Assembly (NCBI GenBank): GCA_039969355.1
Contig: JBDVOA010000008.1
Coordinates: 124,001 to 188,000, forward strand
Source of the DNA: JL08 sp039969355
GTDB taxonomy: Bacteria > Pseudomonadota > Alphaproteobacteria > Rhodobacterales > Rhodobacteraceae
DNA: 64,000 bases
Direction: 5' to 3'
The translations under genes were made by a program, and so were the position numbers. The first letter of the stretch is position 1. Every line of letters starts with the position of its first letter. The notes under the pieces are model-generated. The model made no database searches, was not told the DNA's origin, and saw nothing but the letters and a program-made list of their open reading frames with translations. Shown here in pieces: positions 41,938 through 51,452 of the stretch.

Positions 41938-42777
41938 TTAGTTGGACGCGATGGTCACATTGCGCGGAATGCCCGCATACTCTTCGATCGCGCCATCCAG
42001 CCATTCCTGATAGGCTTCTTCGCTGACGACCTTGACTGTGATCGGCATGTAGGCGTGGTCCTTGCCGCACAGTTCAGAGCATTGCCCGAAATAGATCCCC
42101 TCTTTCTCGGCTGCAAACCAAAGCTGCGCCAGACGACCGGGTACCGCGTCTTGTTTGACGCCAAAGGACGGGATCGTCCAGGCGTGGATCACGTCAGCAC
42201 CGGTTACGTTCATGACGATGGTCTTTCCAACCGGGATCACAACGGCGGTGTCTGTCGCCAAAAGGTATTCATCCTGGCTGTATCCATGATCTTCCAGTTC
42301 CTCGCGAGGCAGCAGAAAGCTTTCAAAGCCAAATTCGTGATCAACATATTCGTAACCCCAATACCATTGGTATCCGGTTACCTTGATGGTGATGTCAGCT
42401 TCGGGAATTTCTTGCTGTTTGAACAGAATCGGCAGAGACCAGGCACCGATTGCAACCAGAATAAAGACTGGAATAATTGTCCATGCAATCTCAACCGGAG
42501 TGTGGTGTGTGAAACTTGCAGGATTAGGGTTTCTTTTACTATTGAAACGAAACGCCGCGAAAATCAGCAAAGCCGTCACGAAGAGTGATATTGCTGTAAT
42601 GATGAACAGCAACATCCCATCAAGCCACTGAAGATCTCTAGCCAACTCGCTGACTGCCGGTTGAAAGCCCATCTCGCCATCTACCGGTGCACCGATGATC
42701 TCAAGGCCATCCTGCGCCATAGCTGGAAGAGTAGAAAGGCCGGTAAAAAGGCCCGAAAGCGTGAAAACGTTTCTCAT
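41938..42777 (-). CDS. ctaC: Cytochrome c oxidase subunit II
   Basis: A 279-residue protein with a signal peptide (cleavage near AMA-QDG, 19-22), two membrane helices (about 54-76 and 99-119) and a periplasmic CuA domain: HAW (H198), and GQCSELCGKDHAYMP with C233, C237, H241 and M244 as CuA ligands. It accepts electrons from cytochrome c. First gene of the cta run; the 200-bp gap to tldD (42778-42977) is the divergent promoter region, in which I see no extra gene. Confidence 0.96.
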   Translation of the reverse strand: MRNVFTLSGLFTGLSTLPAMAQDGLEIIGAPVDGEMGFQPAVSELARDLQWLDGMLLFIITAISLFVTALLIFAAFRFNSKRNPNPASFTHHTPVEIAWTIIPVFILVAIGAWSLPILFKQQEIPEADITIKVTGYQWYWGYEYVDHEFGFESFLLPREELEDHGYSQDEYLLATDTAVVIPVGKTIVMNVTGADVIHAWTIPSFGVKQDAVPGRLAQLWFAAEKEGIYFGQCSELCGKDHAYMPITVKVVSEEAYQEWLDGAIEEYAGIPRNVTIASN

Positions 42778-42977
42778 CTTTATTCCTGATCCGTTGATCG
42801 CTGTTGGTCGTCAATTGCCGGGCGCATTGCCGGTTCTTTTGGTTGGCCACCACGTACTACGCGTTTGCTCACCGTCTTGGTTCAGCTTACAATCATATTC
42901 TGTTCGACAGATAAAGCCACAAGGTTGCGTCAAACAGACGCTTTTTTCTATTTTTTGCCCATATGAAGGCCACACCC

Positions 42978-44435
42978 ATGCCCACCTCAACGTCAGACGG
43001 TACTTCGAATCTGAATAAATCTAGCGCCTTTCGTCCGTTTGAGATGGCGTTGGACCGAGAGGATGCGCTTAAAACTCTGCGTGCGGCAACGCACGGCGCT
43101 GAAGACGGCGAGCTTTTTCTGGAGCGTCGCAGAGCCGAGGTTTTGTCATTCGATGACGGGCGCCTCCGTACCGCGAGCTATGACGCATCCGAGGGATTCG
43201 GCCTGCGCGCTGTTCTGGGCGATGTTTCGGGGTATGCTCATTCGACTGAAATCAGCGCGACAGCATTGCGTCGCGCAGCTGAAACTACACGGCTGGCCGT
43301 GGGCGATGGTGGCGGCACGTTGGCCACGGCTCCACAGGCGACAAACATTCGCTTGTACACAGACGCAGACCCGATCGCTGGGGCAGCGTTTCCTGTCAAA
43401 ATTGAAACGCTGCGCGAGATTGACGCCTTTGCCCGTGATCTGGATTCTCGCGTCGTGCAGGTTTCGGCCACGTTGGCGGCCTCACTGCAGGAAATTGAGA
43501 TTTTGCGACCCGATGGGGTTTCTGTGCGCGATGTCCGTCCCATGACGCGTGTTAGCGTCTCGGTGATTATTGAACAGAACGGTAGACGAGAATCCGGGGC
43601 GGCAGGGGGCGGCGGACGCGTCAGCCTGGACGGCTTAATGGACCCTGCAGACTGGCAAAACAAAACCCGCGAAGCCCTGCGCATAGCTGTCGTCAATCTT
43701 GACGCCGTCCCTGCGCCTGCCGGGGTTATGGACGTCGTGTTGGGCAATGGCTGGCCTGGAATCTTGCTTCACGAGGCAATTGGCCACGGCTTAGAAGGCG
43801 ATTTTAACCGAAAGGGTTCTAGCGCCTTTGCAGGGTTGATGGGGCAACCGGTCGCTGCACGCGGTGTAACAGTTCTGGATGACGGAACCATTCCAAATCG
43901 GCGTGGCAGCATTTCCGTTGATGACGAGGGCACTCCATCTGCCAAAAATACTCTGATCGAGGACGGAATACTCGTCGGTTTCATGCAAGACCGCCAGAAC
44001 GCTCGTTTGATGGGTGTGGCCCCAACTGGCAATGGAAGGCGCGAGAGTTATGCCCACGCTCCAATGCCGCGCATGACCAATACTTACATGTTAGGAGGCG
44101 ACAACGCCCCGTCCGACATTGTGGCAGATTTGAAAGACGGAATATACGCTGTTGGATTTGGCGGCGGCCAGGTCGACATTACCAACGGCAAATTTGTGTT
44201 TTCCTGTACCGAGGCTTATCGCGTGCAAAATGGAAAGATCGGCGCCCCGGTCAAAGGCGCAACGCTGATCGGCGACGGCGCGACCGCGCTCAAGAAAGTG
44301 CGCGCGCTTGGTAACGACATGGCGCTCGATCCGGGCATGGGCAATTGTGGCAAGGCCGGACAATGGGTGCCGGTGGGTGTGGGCCAGCCAACTGTGATGA
44401 TTGGCGGCCTGACAGTAGGCGGCTCAGCTACCTAA
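42978..44435 (+). CDS. tldD: Metalloprotease TldD
   Basis: A 485-residue TldD/PmbA protein with the zinc motif HEAIGH (H265, E266, H270), GHGLEGDFNRKGSS, FMQDRQNARLMG and the late GFGGGQVDITNGKFVFSCTEAY. With TldE it forms a peptidase that trims modified peptides and degrades CcdA-like antitoxins. tldE is not in the window. I chose the ATG at 42978 (AAGG eight bases upstream) over the ATG at 42963; either is possible. Confidence 0.93.
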   Translation: MPTSTSDGTSNLNKSSAFRPFEMALDREDALKTLRAATHGAEDGELFLERRRAEVLSFDDGRLRTASYDASEGFGLRAVLGDVSGYAHSTEISATALRRAAETTRLAVGDGGGTLATAPQATNIRLYTDADPIAGAAFPVKIETLREIDAFARDLDSRVVQVSATLAASLQEIEILRPDGVSVRDVRPMTRVSVSVIIEQNGRRESGAAGGGGRVSLDGLMDPADWQNKTREALRIAVVNLDAVPAPAGVMDVVLGNGWPGILLHEAIGHGLEGDFNRKGSSAFAGLMGQPVAARGVTVLDDGTIPNRRGSISVDDEGTPSAKNTLIEDGILVGFMQDRQNARLMGVAPTGNGRRESYAHAPMPRMTNTYMLGGDNAPSDIVADLKDGIYAVGFGGGQVDITNGKFVFSCTEAYRVQNGKIGAPVKGATLIGDGATALKKVRALGNDMALDPGMGNCGKAGQWVPVGVGQPTVMIGGLTVGGSAT

Positions 44436-44500
44436 GCACCTTCACAGCTTGTTAACCACCAGTGCCTTATATCTGATTCTGCAATCAGGCGGAGCTGCGG

Positions 44501-45661
44501 ATGACCAGGGACCAACATCCTTCCACTCACCCCCCACTCCCACCCACCACGGAAGATGACCGGTTTTCCTGGCTCCGTCTGTTGCGCTCTCGAAGGGTTG
44601 GCATTTCCACTTTTTACAGGCTGCTTGCGGAACACGGTTCTGCGCAAAACGCCTTGTCGGCATTGCCGGAAATTGCTCGGGCAGCCGGAGTCGCGGGATA
44701 TCAACTTTGCCCCGAGGGAGTGATTCACAAGGAACTGAAAGATGCACGGTTAACCGGGGCAAAGCTATTGTGCCGGGGCACTTCTGATTACCCGCGTAAC
44801 CTCACCGATCTGACGGACGCGCCACCACTGTTGTGGACATTGGGGGATATCGCAATGCTGCGGCGTCCGATGGTGTCACTTGTCGGCGCGCGGAATGCAT
44901 CATCGCTTGGCACCCGGATGGCCAAAGCCTTAGCGCGAGATCTTGGTGAGGCGGGATATGTTGTTGTCTCGGGTCTTGCACGAGGCGTTGATACGGCCGC
45001 ACACCATGCTGCCCTCGACACTGGCACAATCGCAGTTCAGGCGGGCGGAGTAGACGTTATGTATCCTGCCGAAAACACATGCCTCGCAGAACAAATTGCG
45101 CAAAAAGGCCTTCGCCTATCTGAACATCCGATGGGGCTAAACCCGCAGGCGCGACACTTTCCCAGTCGTAACCGTATTATCTCTGGCCTCTCCAATGCGG
45201 TCGTCGTGGTCGAAGCCGCCGGTAAATCCGGCAGTCTCATAACTGCACGCAATGCGTTGGATCAGGGGCGGGAAGTGCTTGCTGTTCCCGGCCATCCGTT
45301 TGATGCGCGTGCGGCAGGCTGCAACATGTTGATCCGGGACGGTGCCGCGTTGGTGCGCAGCGCGGCAGACATCCTCGAAGCGGTGGCGCCAATGGCTAAT
45401 CAATCATCAGCCAAAGAGCCGGAGTTGCCACTTCCCCAGACGCCCCTGCCGACGCAACCGGCGCAAGAGCGTAGCCTCAAAGAAGTTGCGGCGCTCCACA
45501 ATCAGATTTTGGCACGGCTCAGCCCCTCGCCTCTGGCTGAAGATCAGTTAATCCGCGATCTGGATACGCCCGCGAGGTCGGTCGCGCCTGTTCTGGTCGA
45601 TCTGGAACTCGACGGTAAAATCAAACGCCAGCCGGGCGGGCTGCTGTCGCTCACTTCTTAA
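44501..45661 (+). CDS. dprA: DNA-processing protein DprA
   Basis: A 386-residue protein with the Rossmann-like core: LVGARNASSLGT, VSGLARGVDTAAHHAAL, TIAVQAGGVDVMYPAEN, FPSRNRIISGLSNAVVVVEA and GKSGSLITARNALDQGREVLAVPGHP, then a C-terminal winged-helix (DML1-like) domain. DprA loads RecA on incoming single-stranded DNA in transformation. No other competence gene lies here. GGCGGAG six bases before the ATG supports the start. The 192-bp gap after it (45662-45853) has no convincing gene. Confidence 0.94.
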   Translation: MTRDQHPSTHPPLPPTTEDDRFSWLRLLRSRRVGISTFYRLLAEHGSAQNALSALPEIARAAGVAGYQLCPEGVIHKELKDARLTGAKLLCRGTSDYPRNLTDLTDAPPLLWTLGDIAMLRRPMVSLVGARNASSLGTRMAKALARDLGEAGYVVVSGLARGVDTAAHHAALDTGTIAVQAGGVDVMYPAENTCLAEQIAQKGLRLSEHPMGLNPQARHFPSRNRIISGLSNAVVVVEAAGKSGSLITARNALDQGREVLAVPGHPFDARAAGCNMLIRDGAALVRSAADILEAVAPMANQSSAKEPELPLPQTPLPTQPAQERSLKEVAALHNQILARLSPSPLAEDQLIRDLDTPARSVAPVLVDLELDGKIKRQPGGLLSLTS

Positions 45662-45853
45662 CACTATCTCAATTTCTTAGGTGGCTCATTTCTGATGATG
45701 AAAAAACCGCCGAGTCGCCGCGAAGTAAAAAGGCATTGCACCTTAAGCTATGGAGAGCTTGGGCCCTATGATCCTGACAGAATCCTGACCAAAAGATGGA
45801 TGATTGGAATGGCTTTTGCTACCAGCGTATTTACTGGCTGGAAATCAATTCTA

Positions 45854-46195
45854 TCACCGGTTGCTGTCGATCCATCTGGACATCATCGCGCGATCCCGAA
45901 AACACTCTTGTGGCACCTGACGCTGCTTATGTCGTGCAATTCGCTCGGCGAATGCGACCTGCTTGGAGGACGGATAGTTGGAAAACCCACCGCGATCAGC
46001 GTCGTTTTGTCTTGCTTCAATCCATGCCGAAAGCGATTTGCGGTCTCCAAGAGCATTCCATGGCAACACAATGCCGCTGCGCTTTGCCAGCGCGCGCGCA
46101 TATCCGATCTGTTTTTCCGTGGCTGGTAGTTCGTGGTAGTCGTTCGATCGATGAACTGGGCGGGCAACATCGGGGTAAGATCTGGCTGTACTCAT
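45854..46195 (-). CDS. Small protein with duplicated 35-residue module, unknown
   Basis: A 113-residue protein with two related modules: EKQIGYARALAKRSGIVLPW..SAWIEA (about 27-61) and SKQVAFAERIARHKQRQVPQ..SRWIDS (77-111). Both share the frame KQ-x-x-(Y/F)-A-x-x-x-A-(K/R)..DR..S-x-W-I-(E/D), so the gene arose by internal duplication. I do not recognise the family but believe similar proteins occur in roseobacters. The ATG at 46193-46195 is preferred over the GTG just before it. It diverges from topA. Confidence 0.65.
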   Translation of the reverse strand: MSTARSYPDVARPVHRSNDYHELPATEKQIGYARALAKRSGIVLPWNALGDRKSLSAWIEARQNDADRGGFSNYPSSKQVAFAERIARHKQRQVPQECFRDRAMMSRWIDSNR

Positions 46196-46381
46196 CACGT
46201 CATCCCTTTTTTCCTAAGGTAAGCCCATTGTAGAACAAAACAGGATCATTTGCAATATATGCCACGCATTCACGCCATACCTACTAAATATAGGGCCCGC
46301 CTAATGTGGCTTGCCGATTGAATTTATGCCTTCAAAAAGCATCCGACCAATCGACCCGCGACGCGGAAGTGCCCAACTGAG

Positions 46382-46492
46382 ATGTCAGAAAAACCGCCAC
46401 GCCTGATCATGCCAATTGACAATTCCCCCTTGCACCCCACATTTTGCGCGGCCATAGACGCCACAGATTTTAATGGAAAGGTCTTCCAATAG
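46382..46492 (+). CDS. Possible 36-codon upstream ORF abutting topA
   Basis: An ATG at 46382 opens 36 codons ending in TAG at 46490-46492, immediately followed by the topA ATG at 46493. The frame is MSEKPPRLIMPIDNSP... ending GKVFQ. Back-to-back TAG ATG would allow translational coupling. The site before its ATG is weak and I do not recognise the peptide, so it may be a chance frame. The rest of the gap 46196-46381 shows nothing I can identify. Confidence 0.3.
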   Translation: MSEKPPRLIMPIDNSPLHPTFCAAIDATDFNGKVFQ

Positions 46493-49105
46493 ATGCCCGT
46501 TGTTGTTGTCGAATCTCCGGCGAAAGCCAAAACAATCAACAAATATCTTGGGTCCGATTACCTGGTGCTCGCGTCATATGGCCACGTTCGCGATTTGCCG
46601 CCCAAGGACGGGTCCGTCGATACCGAACACGATTTCGATATGAAATGGGAGATCGCGACCGCCAGCAAAAAACATGTAAAAGCGATTGCCGACGCACTGG
46701 CCAATGACAATGAATTGATATTGGCAACTGACCCGGACCGAGAAGGCGAGGCGATCAGTTGGCACCTGCAGGAGGCACTGACCAAGCGCAAGTCGATCAA
46801 GAAAACCACACCGGTCAGCCGCGTTGTCTTTAATGCCATTACCAAAACGGCGGTGACCGAGGCGATGAAGGCTCCCCGACAGGTCGACATGCCATTGGTT
46901 GAGGCCTATCTCGCCCGGCGGGCTTTGGATTACCTAGTTGGTTTTAATCTGTCCCCGGTTCTGTGGCGCAAATTGCCCGGCGCAAAGTCTGCTGGACGGG
47001 TTCAGTCGGTTTGCTTGCGTTTGATTGTCGAACGAGAAATGGAAATCGAAGCTTTCCGTAACCGTGAATATTGGTCGGTCAAAGCGATGTTGGGCACTCC
47101 GCGCGGTCAGGAATATGAAGCCCGCCTGACGGTTCTGGCTGGCAAGAAACTCGACAAATTCGGCATTGAGAACGAAACACAGGCTGAGCTCGCAGTTCAG
47201 GCGATCAGCAGCCGCGATCTGATGGTCAAGTCTGTCGAAGCCAAGCCCGCCAACCGCAATCCCGCTGCGCCTTTCATGACATCGACCCTTCAGCAAGAGG
47301 CAAGTCGCAAGTTCGGCATGGGTGCCCGTCAAACCATGAGCACCGCACAGCGCTTATACGAAGCGGGCCACATTACTTACATGCGAACCGATGGTATCGA
47401 TATGGACCCCGAGGCCGTGGCCGCCGCGCGTGACGAAGTAAAAAATCGCTACGGCTCTGATTTCGTGCCCTCCAGTCCGCGTATGTATAAGAACAAGGCC
47501 AAGAATGCCCAAGAAGCGCACGAATGTATTCGTCCTACAAATATGTCCACCGATGCAGCGGCACTCAAGGCGCTCGAACCGGATCAACGCAAGCTTTACG
47601 ACCTAATCTGGAAACGCACTTTGGCCAGCCAGATGGAAGTTGCGCGTCTGGAACGCACGACCGTGGTGGTGGCAAGCGCCGATGAGCAGGTTGAACTGCG
47701 CGCGACCGGTCAAGTGGTATTGTTTGAGGGTTTTTTGAAGGTTTACGAAGAAGGCCGCGATGACGCAGTTGTGGACGACGATGACAAACGCCTCCCCCAG
47801 GTCATGCAGAGTGAACCCGCCGACAAGCGCACCATCACACCCGAACAGCACTTTACTCAACCTCCGCCTCGATACACAGAGGCGACGCTTGTAAAACGCA
47901 TGGAAGAGCTTGGCATCGGCCGCCCCTCAACCTACGCATCTGTGGTCACAACAATTCAAGATCGAGAATACGTTCGCAAGGAGAAGAATCGCCTTTTCCC
48001 TGAAGACAAAGGCCGTCTGGTTACGGCTTTTTTGGAGAACTATTTTCGCAAATATGTAGGCTATGACTTTACGGCAGGTCTAGAAACCCAATTGGACAAC
48101 GTGAGTGCAGGCGACTCGAATTACAAAGATGTGCTGGAGCAATTCTGGAATGATTTTTCAGCCGCGATTGCCGAAACTTCCGAACTGCGCATCACTGAGG
48201 TCCTCGAAAAGATCAACGATGTTTTGGAACCTCACCTTTTCCCGATGACCGAAGATGGTGGCGACCCGCGAGTGTGCCCCAACTGCGGCGCTGGCCGATT
48301 GAGCATGCGCACCGCGCGTTCTGGTGGCGCGTTCATCGGCTGCTCAAACTACCCGGAATGCCGCTACACGCGGGCCTTCGGACCACCGGGCGCGGAGGAT
48401 ACAGGGGGAATACCACCCGAAGGAAAGCTGTTGGGCGAAGATGCCGGAGACAAGATTTATGCCTTTAAAGGGCGATTTGGTCCTTACGTTCAGCGCGGCG
48501 AAGTGACAGACGAAAACAAAAAACCACCGCGCCAGTCGATACCGAAGGACTGGCCGCCCGCAGATGTAGACATTGAACAGGCTTTGAGATTGCTGTCCTT
48601 GCCGCGCCCTATTGGGCCTCACCCCGAGGATGGTGTGATGGTTTGGGCCAATATTGGTCGATATGGACCCTACTTAAAGCATGCCGAAAGCACCAGTGAA
48701 CGGGGCGGCACAAATGCGAATCTTGAGGGCATCGAGGAAGTATTTACAGTCGGCATGAACCGCGCCGTACAATTATTAGCGGAAAAAGTTGCAAGCCGCG
48801 GCGGTCGTGGAGCCGCGGCCAAGCCTTTGCGCGAGCTGGGTGAGCATCCCCAGGACGGTGGGCCAGTCAATATCATGGAAGGCAAATATGGGCCCTATGT
48901 GAAATGGGAAAAGATCAATGCGACACTTCCCAAAGAGACTGATCCCGTTAATTTGAGCATGGACGCCGCTGTCGAATTACTGGATGCCAAAATCGCCAGC
49001 AAGGGCGGCAAGCGCAAGAAGCCCGCAAAGAAAGCTTCCGCAAAGGCAAGTAAACCCAAAAAGGCCAACGTCAAAAAAACGACCTCCAAACGACCCGCGG
49101 CATAG
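46493..49105 (+). CDS. topA: DNA topoisomerase I
   Basis: An 870-residue type IA topoisomerase. The TOPRIM domain opens VVVESPAKAKTINKYLG; the acidic DPDREGEA motif follows; GHITYMRTDG holds the active-site Tyr296. A zinc finger CPNCGAGRLSMRTARSGGAF with GCSNYPEC follows, then repeated GRFGPYVQRGE / GRYGPYLKHA / GKYGPYVKWE units, and a basic Lys/Ala-rich tail (KKPAKKASAKASKPKKANVKK). It relaxes negative supercoils in the nucleoid. Length is typical for alphaproteobacterial TopA. Confidence 0.97.
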   Translation: MPVVVVESPAKAKTINKYLGSDYLVLASYGHVRDLPPKDGSVDTEHDFDMKWEIATASKKHVKAIADALANDNELILATDPDREGEAISWHLQEALTKRKSIKKTTPVSRVVFNAITKTAVTEAMKAPRQVDMPLVEAYLARRALDYLVGFNLSPVLWRKLPGAKSAGRVQSVCLRLIVEREMEIEAFRNREYWSVKAMLGTPRGQEYEARLTVLAGKKLDKFGIENETQAELAVQAISSRDLMVKSVEAKPANRNPAAPFMTSTLQQEASRKFGMGARQTMSTAQRLYEAGHITYMRTDGIDMDPEAVAAARDEVKNRYGSDFVPSSPRMYKNKAKNAQEAHECIRPTNMSTDAAALKALEPDQRKLYDLIWKRTLASQMEVARLERTTVVVASADEQVELRATGQVVLFEGFLKVYEEGRDDAVVDDDDKRLPQVMQSEPADKRTITPEQHFTQPPPRYTEATLVKRMEELGIGRPSTYASVVTTIQDREYVRKEKNRLFPEDKGRLVTAFLENYFRKYVGYDFTAGLETQLDNVSAGDSNYKDVLEQFWNDFSAAIAETSELRITEVLEKINDVLEPHLFPMTEDGGDPRVCPNCGAGRLSMRTARSGGAFIGCSNYPECRYTRAFGPPGAEDTGGIPPEGKLLGEDAGDKIYAFKGRFGPYVQRGEVTDENKKPPRQSIPKDWPPADVDIEQALRLLSLPRPIGPHPEDGVMVWANIGRYGPYLKHAESTSERGGTNANLEGIEEVFTVGMNRAVQLLAEKVASRGGRGAAAKPLRELGEHPQDGGPVNIMEGKYGPYVKWEKINATLPKETDPVNLSMDAAVELLDAKIASKGGKRKKPAKKASAKASKPKKANVKKTTSKRPAA

Positions 49106-49234
49106 TTCCGGTCGAATCGCGCGACGTCGTAAGAATTTGAATTGCAGCTTTACTTTGTACTTTGTTGACACGCGCCGACCCTCGCGGCACAACCCGGCAA
49201 AAGTACAGCGTCATGCAGCAAAGGATCCAGATCG

Positions 49235-49933
49235 ATGAAAAAGATTTTCTCCACGCCAGCAGAGGCGTTAGAAGGCCTGCTGTTTGATGGCATGTTTATT
49301 GCATCCGGCGGGTTTGGGCTGTGTGGAATTCCGGAACTGCTGCTGGACGCGATCAAAGATGCGGGAACAAAGGACTTGACCTTTGCCTCCAACAACGCCG
49401 GTGTTGATGATTTTGGTATCGGTATTTTGTTGCAGACCAGACAAGTCAAAAAGATGATCAGCTCTTACGTGGGTGAAAACGCCGAGTTCATGCGGCAATA
49501 CCTTTCCGGCGAACTTGAGCTGGAATTCAACCCGCAAGGCACTCTGGCCGAACGCATGCGAGCGGGAGGATGTGGTATTCCCGGTTTTTATACAAAGACC
49601 GGGGTTGGCACCGTGATTGCGGATGGCAAAGAACATAAAGATTTCAGCGGCGAGACATATATCTTGGAAGAAGGCATCTTTGCTGATCTTGCCATCGTCA
49701 AGGCTTGGAAAGCAGATGACACGGGCAACCTGGTATTTCGCAAGACGGCCCGCAACTTTAATCCTCCTGCAGCGATGTGCGGCAAAGTCTGTGTGGCAGA
49801 GGTCGAAGAAATAGTGCCCCGAGGCAGCCTTGACCCAGACGCCATTCATTTGCCGGGGATTTATGTCCACCGCATTGTACAAGGTGAACACGAGAAACGT
49901 ATCGAGCAGCGCACAACGCGCCCAGCGGCTTAA
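49235..49933 (+). CDS. scoA: 3-oxoacid CoA-transferase subunit A
   Basis: A 232-residue CoA-transferase alpha subunit: SGGFGLCGIPELLLDAI, LTFASNNAGVDDFGIG, RMRAGGCGIPGFYTKTGVGT and AIVKAWKADDTGNLVFRKTARN. With ScoB it moves CoA from succinyl-CoA to acetoacetate or related 3-oxoacids. It lies 12 bp before scoB. The gap 49106-49234 has a TTGACA -35-like box at about 49162 but no clear -10. Confidence 0.94.
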   Translation: MKKIFSTPAEALEGLLFDGMFIASGGFGLCGIPELLLDAIKDAGTKDLTFASNNAGVDDFGIGILLQTRQVKKMISSYVGENAEFMRQYLSGELELEFNPQGTLAERMRAGGCGIPGFYTKTGVGTVIADGKEHKDFSGETYILEEGIFADLAIVKAWKADDTGNLVFRKTARNFNPPAAMCGKVCVAEVEEIVPRGSLDPDAIHLPGIYVHRIVQGEHEKRIEQRTTRPAA

Positions 49934-49945
49934 GGAGACGATATT

Positions 49946-50569
49946 ATGTGGGATCGGAACCAAATGGCTGCGCGTGCAGCACAAGAGCTTCAGGACGGCT
50001 GGTACGTAAACCTTGGCATCGGCATTCCAACGCTGGTCTCAAATTTCATTCCGGATGGTATGGATGTAACGCTTCAGTCGGAAAACGGCATGCTTGGTAT
50101 GGGCCCATTTCCCATAGAAGGCGAAGAAGACGCTGATCTTATCAATGCGGGCAAGCAGACCATCACCGAACTGGCGCGCACAGCCTATTTCGACAGTGCG
50201 CAATCCTTTGGCATGATCCGGGGCGGAAAAATCGCGATGGCAATCCTGGGAGCGATGGAAGTCGCCGAGAATGGCGATCTGGCCAACTGGATGATTCCAG
50301 GAAAATTGGTCAAAGGTATGGGCGGAGCGATGGATCTTGTAGCCGGCGTTGGTCGCGTGGTCGTGGTGATGGATCACACCAATAAGCATGGTGATAGCAA
50401 AGTGCTCAAGGAATGCACGCTCCCGTTGACCGGGAAAGCAGTGGTTGACCGGATAATCACTAATATGGGTGTATTGGACGTCGCGGACGGCGGATTGAAA
50501 ATCATCGAATGCGCTGATGGGGTGACCGAGGAGGAGCTCAGGAGCGCGACCGAGGCCACCATAGTTTAA
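49946..50569 (+). CDS. scoB: 3-oxoacid CoA-transferase subunit B
   Basis: A 207-residue beta subunit with LGIGIPTLVSNFIPDG, the catalytic SENG segment (Glu46, which forms the glutamyl-CoA intermediate), MGMG-type loop after it, and MGGAMDLVAGVGRVVVVMDH. It completes the ScoAB enzyme. AAGGAGACG lies upstream of the ATG. The short 70-bp gap after it holds no gene I would accept. Confidence 0.94.
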   Translation: MWDRNQMAARAAQELQDGWYVNLGIGIPTLVSNFIPDGMDVTLQSENGMLGMGPFPIEGEEDADLINAGKQTITELARTAYFDSAQSFGMIRGGKIAMAILGAMEVAENGDLANWMIPGKLVKGMGGAMDLVAGVGRVVVVMDHTNKHGDSKVLKECTLPLTGKAVVDRIITNMGVLDVADGGLKIIECADGVTEEELRSATEATIV

Positions 50570-50639
50570 TTTAGGTTTGGAGCAGGTTTAGACATAGTGA
50601 CCGAACAACGCGTTGCCCTAAGATGCAGCGCGCCCGGCA

Positions 50640-51452
50640 TTACTTCATAGCAGCGAATACGCAACCATCGGTGATAAGCTCCGGTGGTGTCTTACACAGC
50701 CCACGGGCGACTTGAAACGCGGCCAGTACCTTGGGGACATAGTCGCGTGTCTCAGCGTAAGGCGGAACGCCATCGTGATTGATCACAGATCCTTCGCCTG
50801 CATTGTACCCGGCAAGGACCAATATGGGATCGTAATCAAATTTACCCATCAGCCAGTTCAAGTACTTTACTCCACCCAGAATATTCTGAGCTGGTATTGA
50901 ACTGTCAACAACGCCAAAACGAGCGGCGGTTGCTGGCATGAGTTGCATCAACCCTCGCGCTCCGGCACCGCTCACGGCATCTGTCTTGCCGGCAGATTCA
51001 ACAGAAATAACGGCAAGCACCAAAGCAGGAGATACTTCGGTTCCTATTGTCGACTTTAATATTTCGACTCCCTGCACGCGGGCTATATCCTGCAAATGCT
51101 GCAATCGAGGTGTTGATACCGGACTGTTGGAGCCCGACAACGTAGTTAGTGCAAGTTCTAGCCGCCCCGGTCCAGATTGCGCGATATCAGGCGATATTTT
51201 ATCCCAGAACCACACATACTGGCCGATCGGCGCCGCTTTGTCGAAGTTCTCTTCGGTTGGCTTAGCGGGAGGCACAGATTTACGAAACTGTGTTGCGGGA
51301 TCGATCTGAACCGTAATCCGGTTTCCAATAGCCCCAGTAGGCGGCTTGATGCGCTTGGCGCTGAACTCCGGGAAAGGAGCCGGGGCCTCCGGCCAACCCG
51401 AACTTGGCCCGACCAATGCCAGACTCAATAGAAATGTTCCGATATACCGCAT
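50640..51452 (-). CDS. Lytic transglycosylase (SLT domain)
   Basis: A 270-residue exported enzyme with an N-terminal signal peptide and a C-terminal SLT/goose-lysozyme-like domain: VISVESAGKTDAVSGAGARG with catalytic Glu152, LMQLMPATAARFGV, and ILVLAGYNAGEGSV. The middle (about 60-125) is a linker with FWDKISPDIAQSGPGRLELA. It cleaves peptidoglycan glycan strands. Its place beside the Tad genes, divergently transcribed, is in line with a role in making room for the pilus, but that is inference. Confidence 0.88.
   Translation of the reverse strand: MRYIGTFLLSLALVGPSSGWPEAPAPFPEFSAKRIKPPTGAIGNRITVQIDPATQFRKSVPPAKPTEENFDKAAPIGQYVWFWDKISPDIAQSGPGRLELALTTLSGSNSPVSTPRLQHLQDIARVQGVEILKSTIGTEVSPALVLAVISVESAGKTDAVSGAGARGLMQLMPATAARFGVVDSSIPAQNILGGVKYLNWLMGKFDYDPILVLAGYNAGEGSVINHDGVPPYAETRDYVPKVLAAFQVARGLCKTPPELITDGCVFAAMK

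Noticed and set aside
41857..42588. 243-residue plus-strand frame opposite ctaC
   Set aside because: The minus strand encodes subunit II with all CuA ligands; the plus frame has no recognisable feature.
42778..42977. FNR-type box (TTGAT-N4-ATCAA) before ctaC
   Set aside because: TTGATCGCTG and GTCGTCAATT occur but spacing and symmetry do not fit, so no site is called.
45695..46129. 144-residue plus-strand frame after dprA
   Set aside because: It is antisense to the duplicated-module protein, which has internal homology that supports the minus strand; the plus frame shows no motif or good start site.
49268..49984. 238-residue minus-strand frame opposite scoA
   Set aside because: scoA is unmistakable on the plus strand, and the minus frame shows no family motif.
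50598..50651. 17-codon GTG frame after scoB
   Set aside because: Very short, ends inside the end of the transglycosylase gene and has no supporting similarity.
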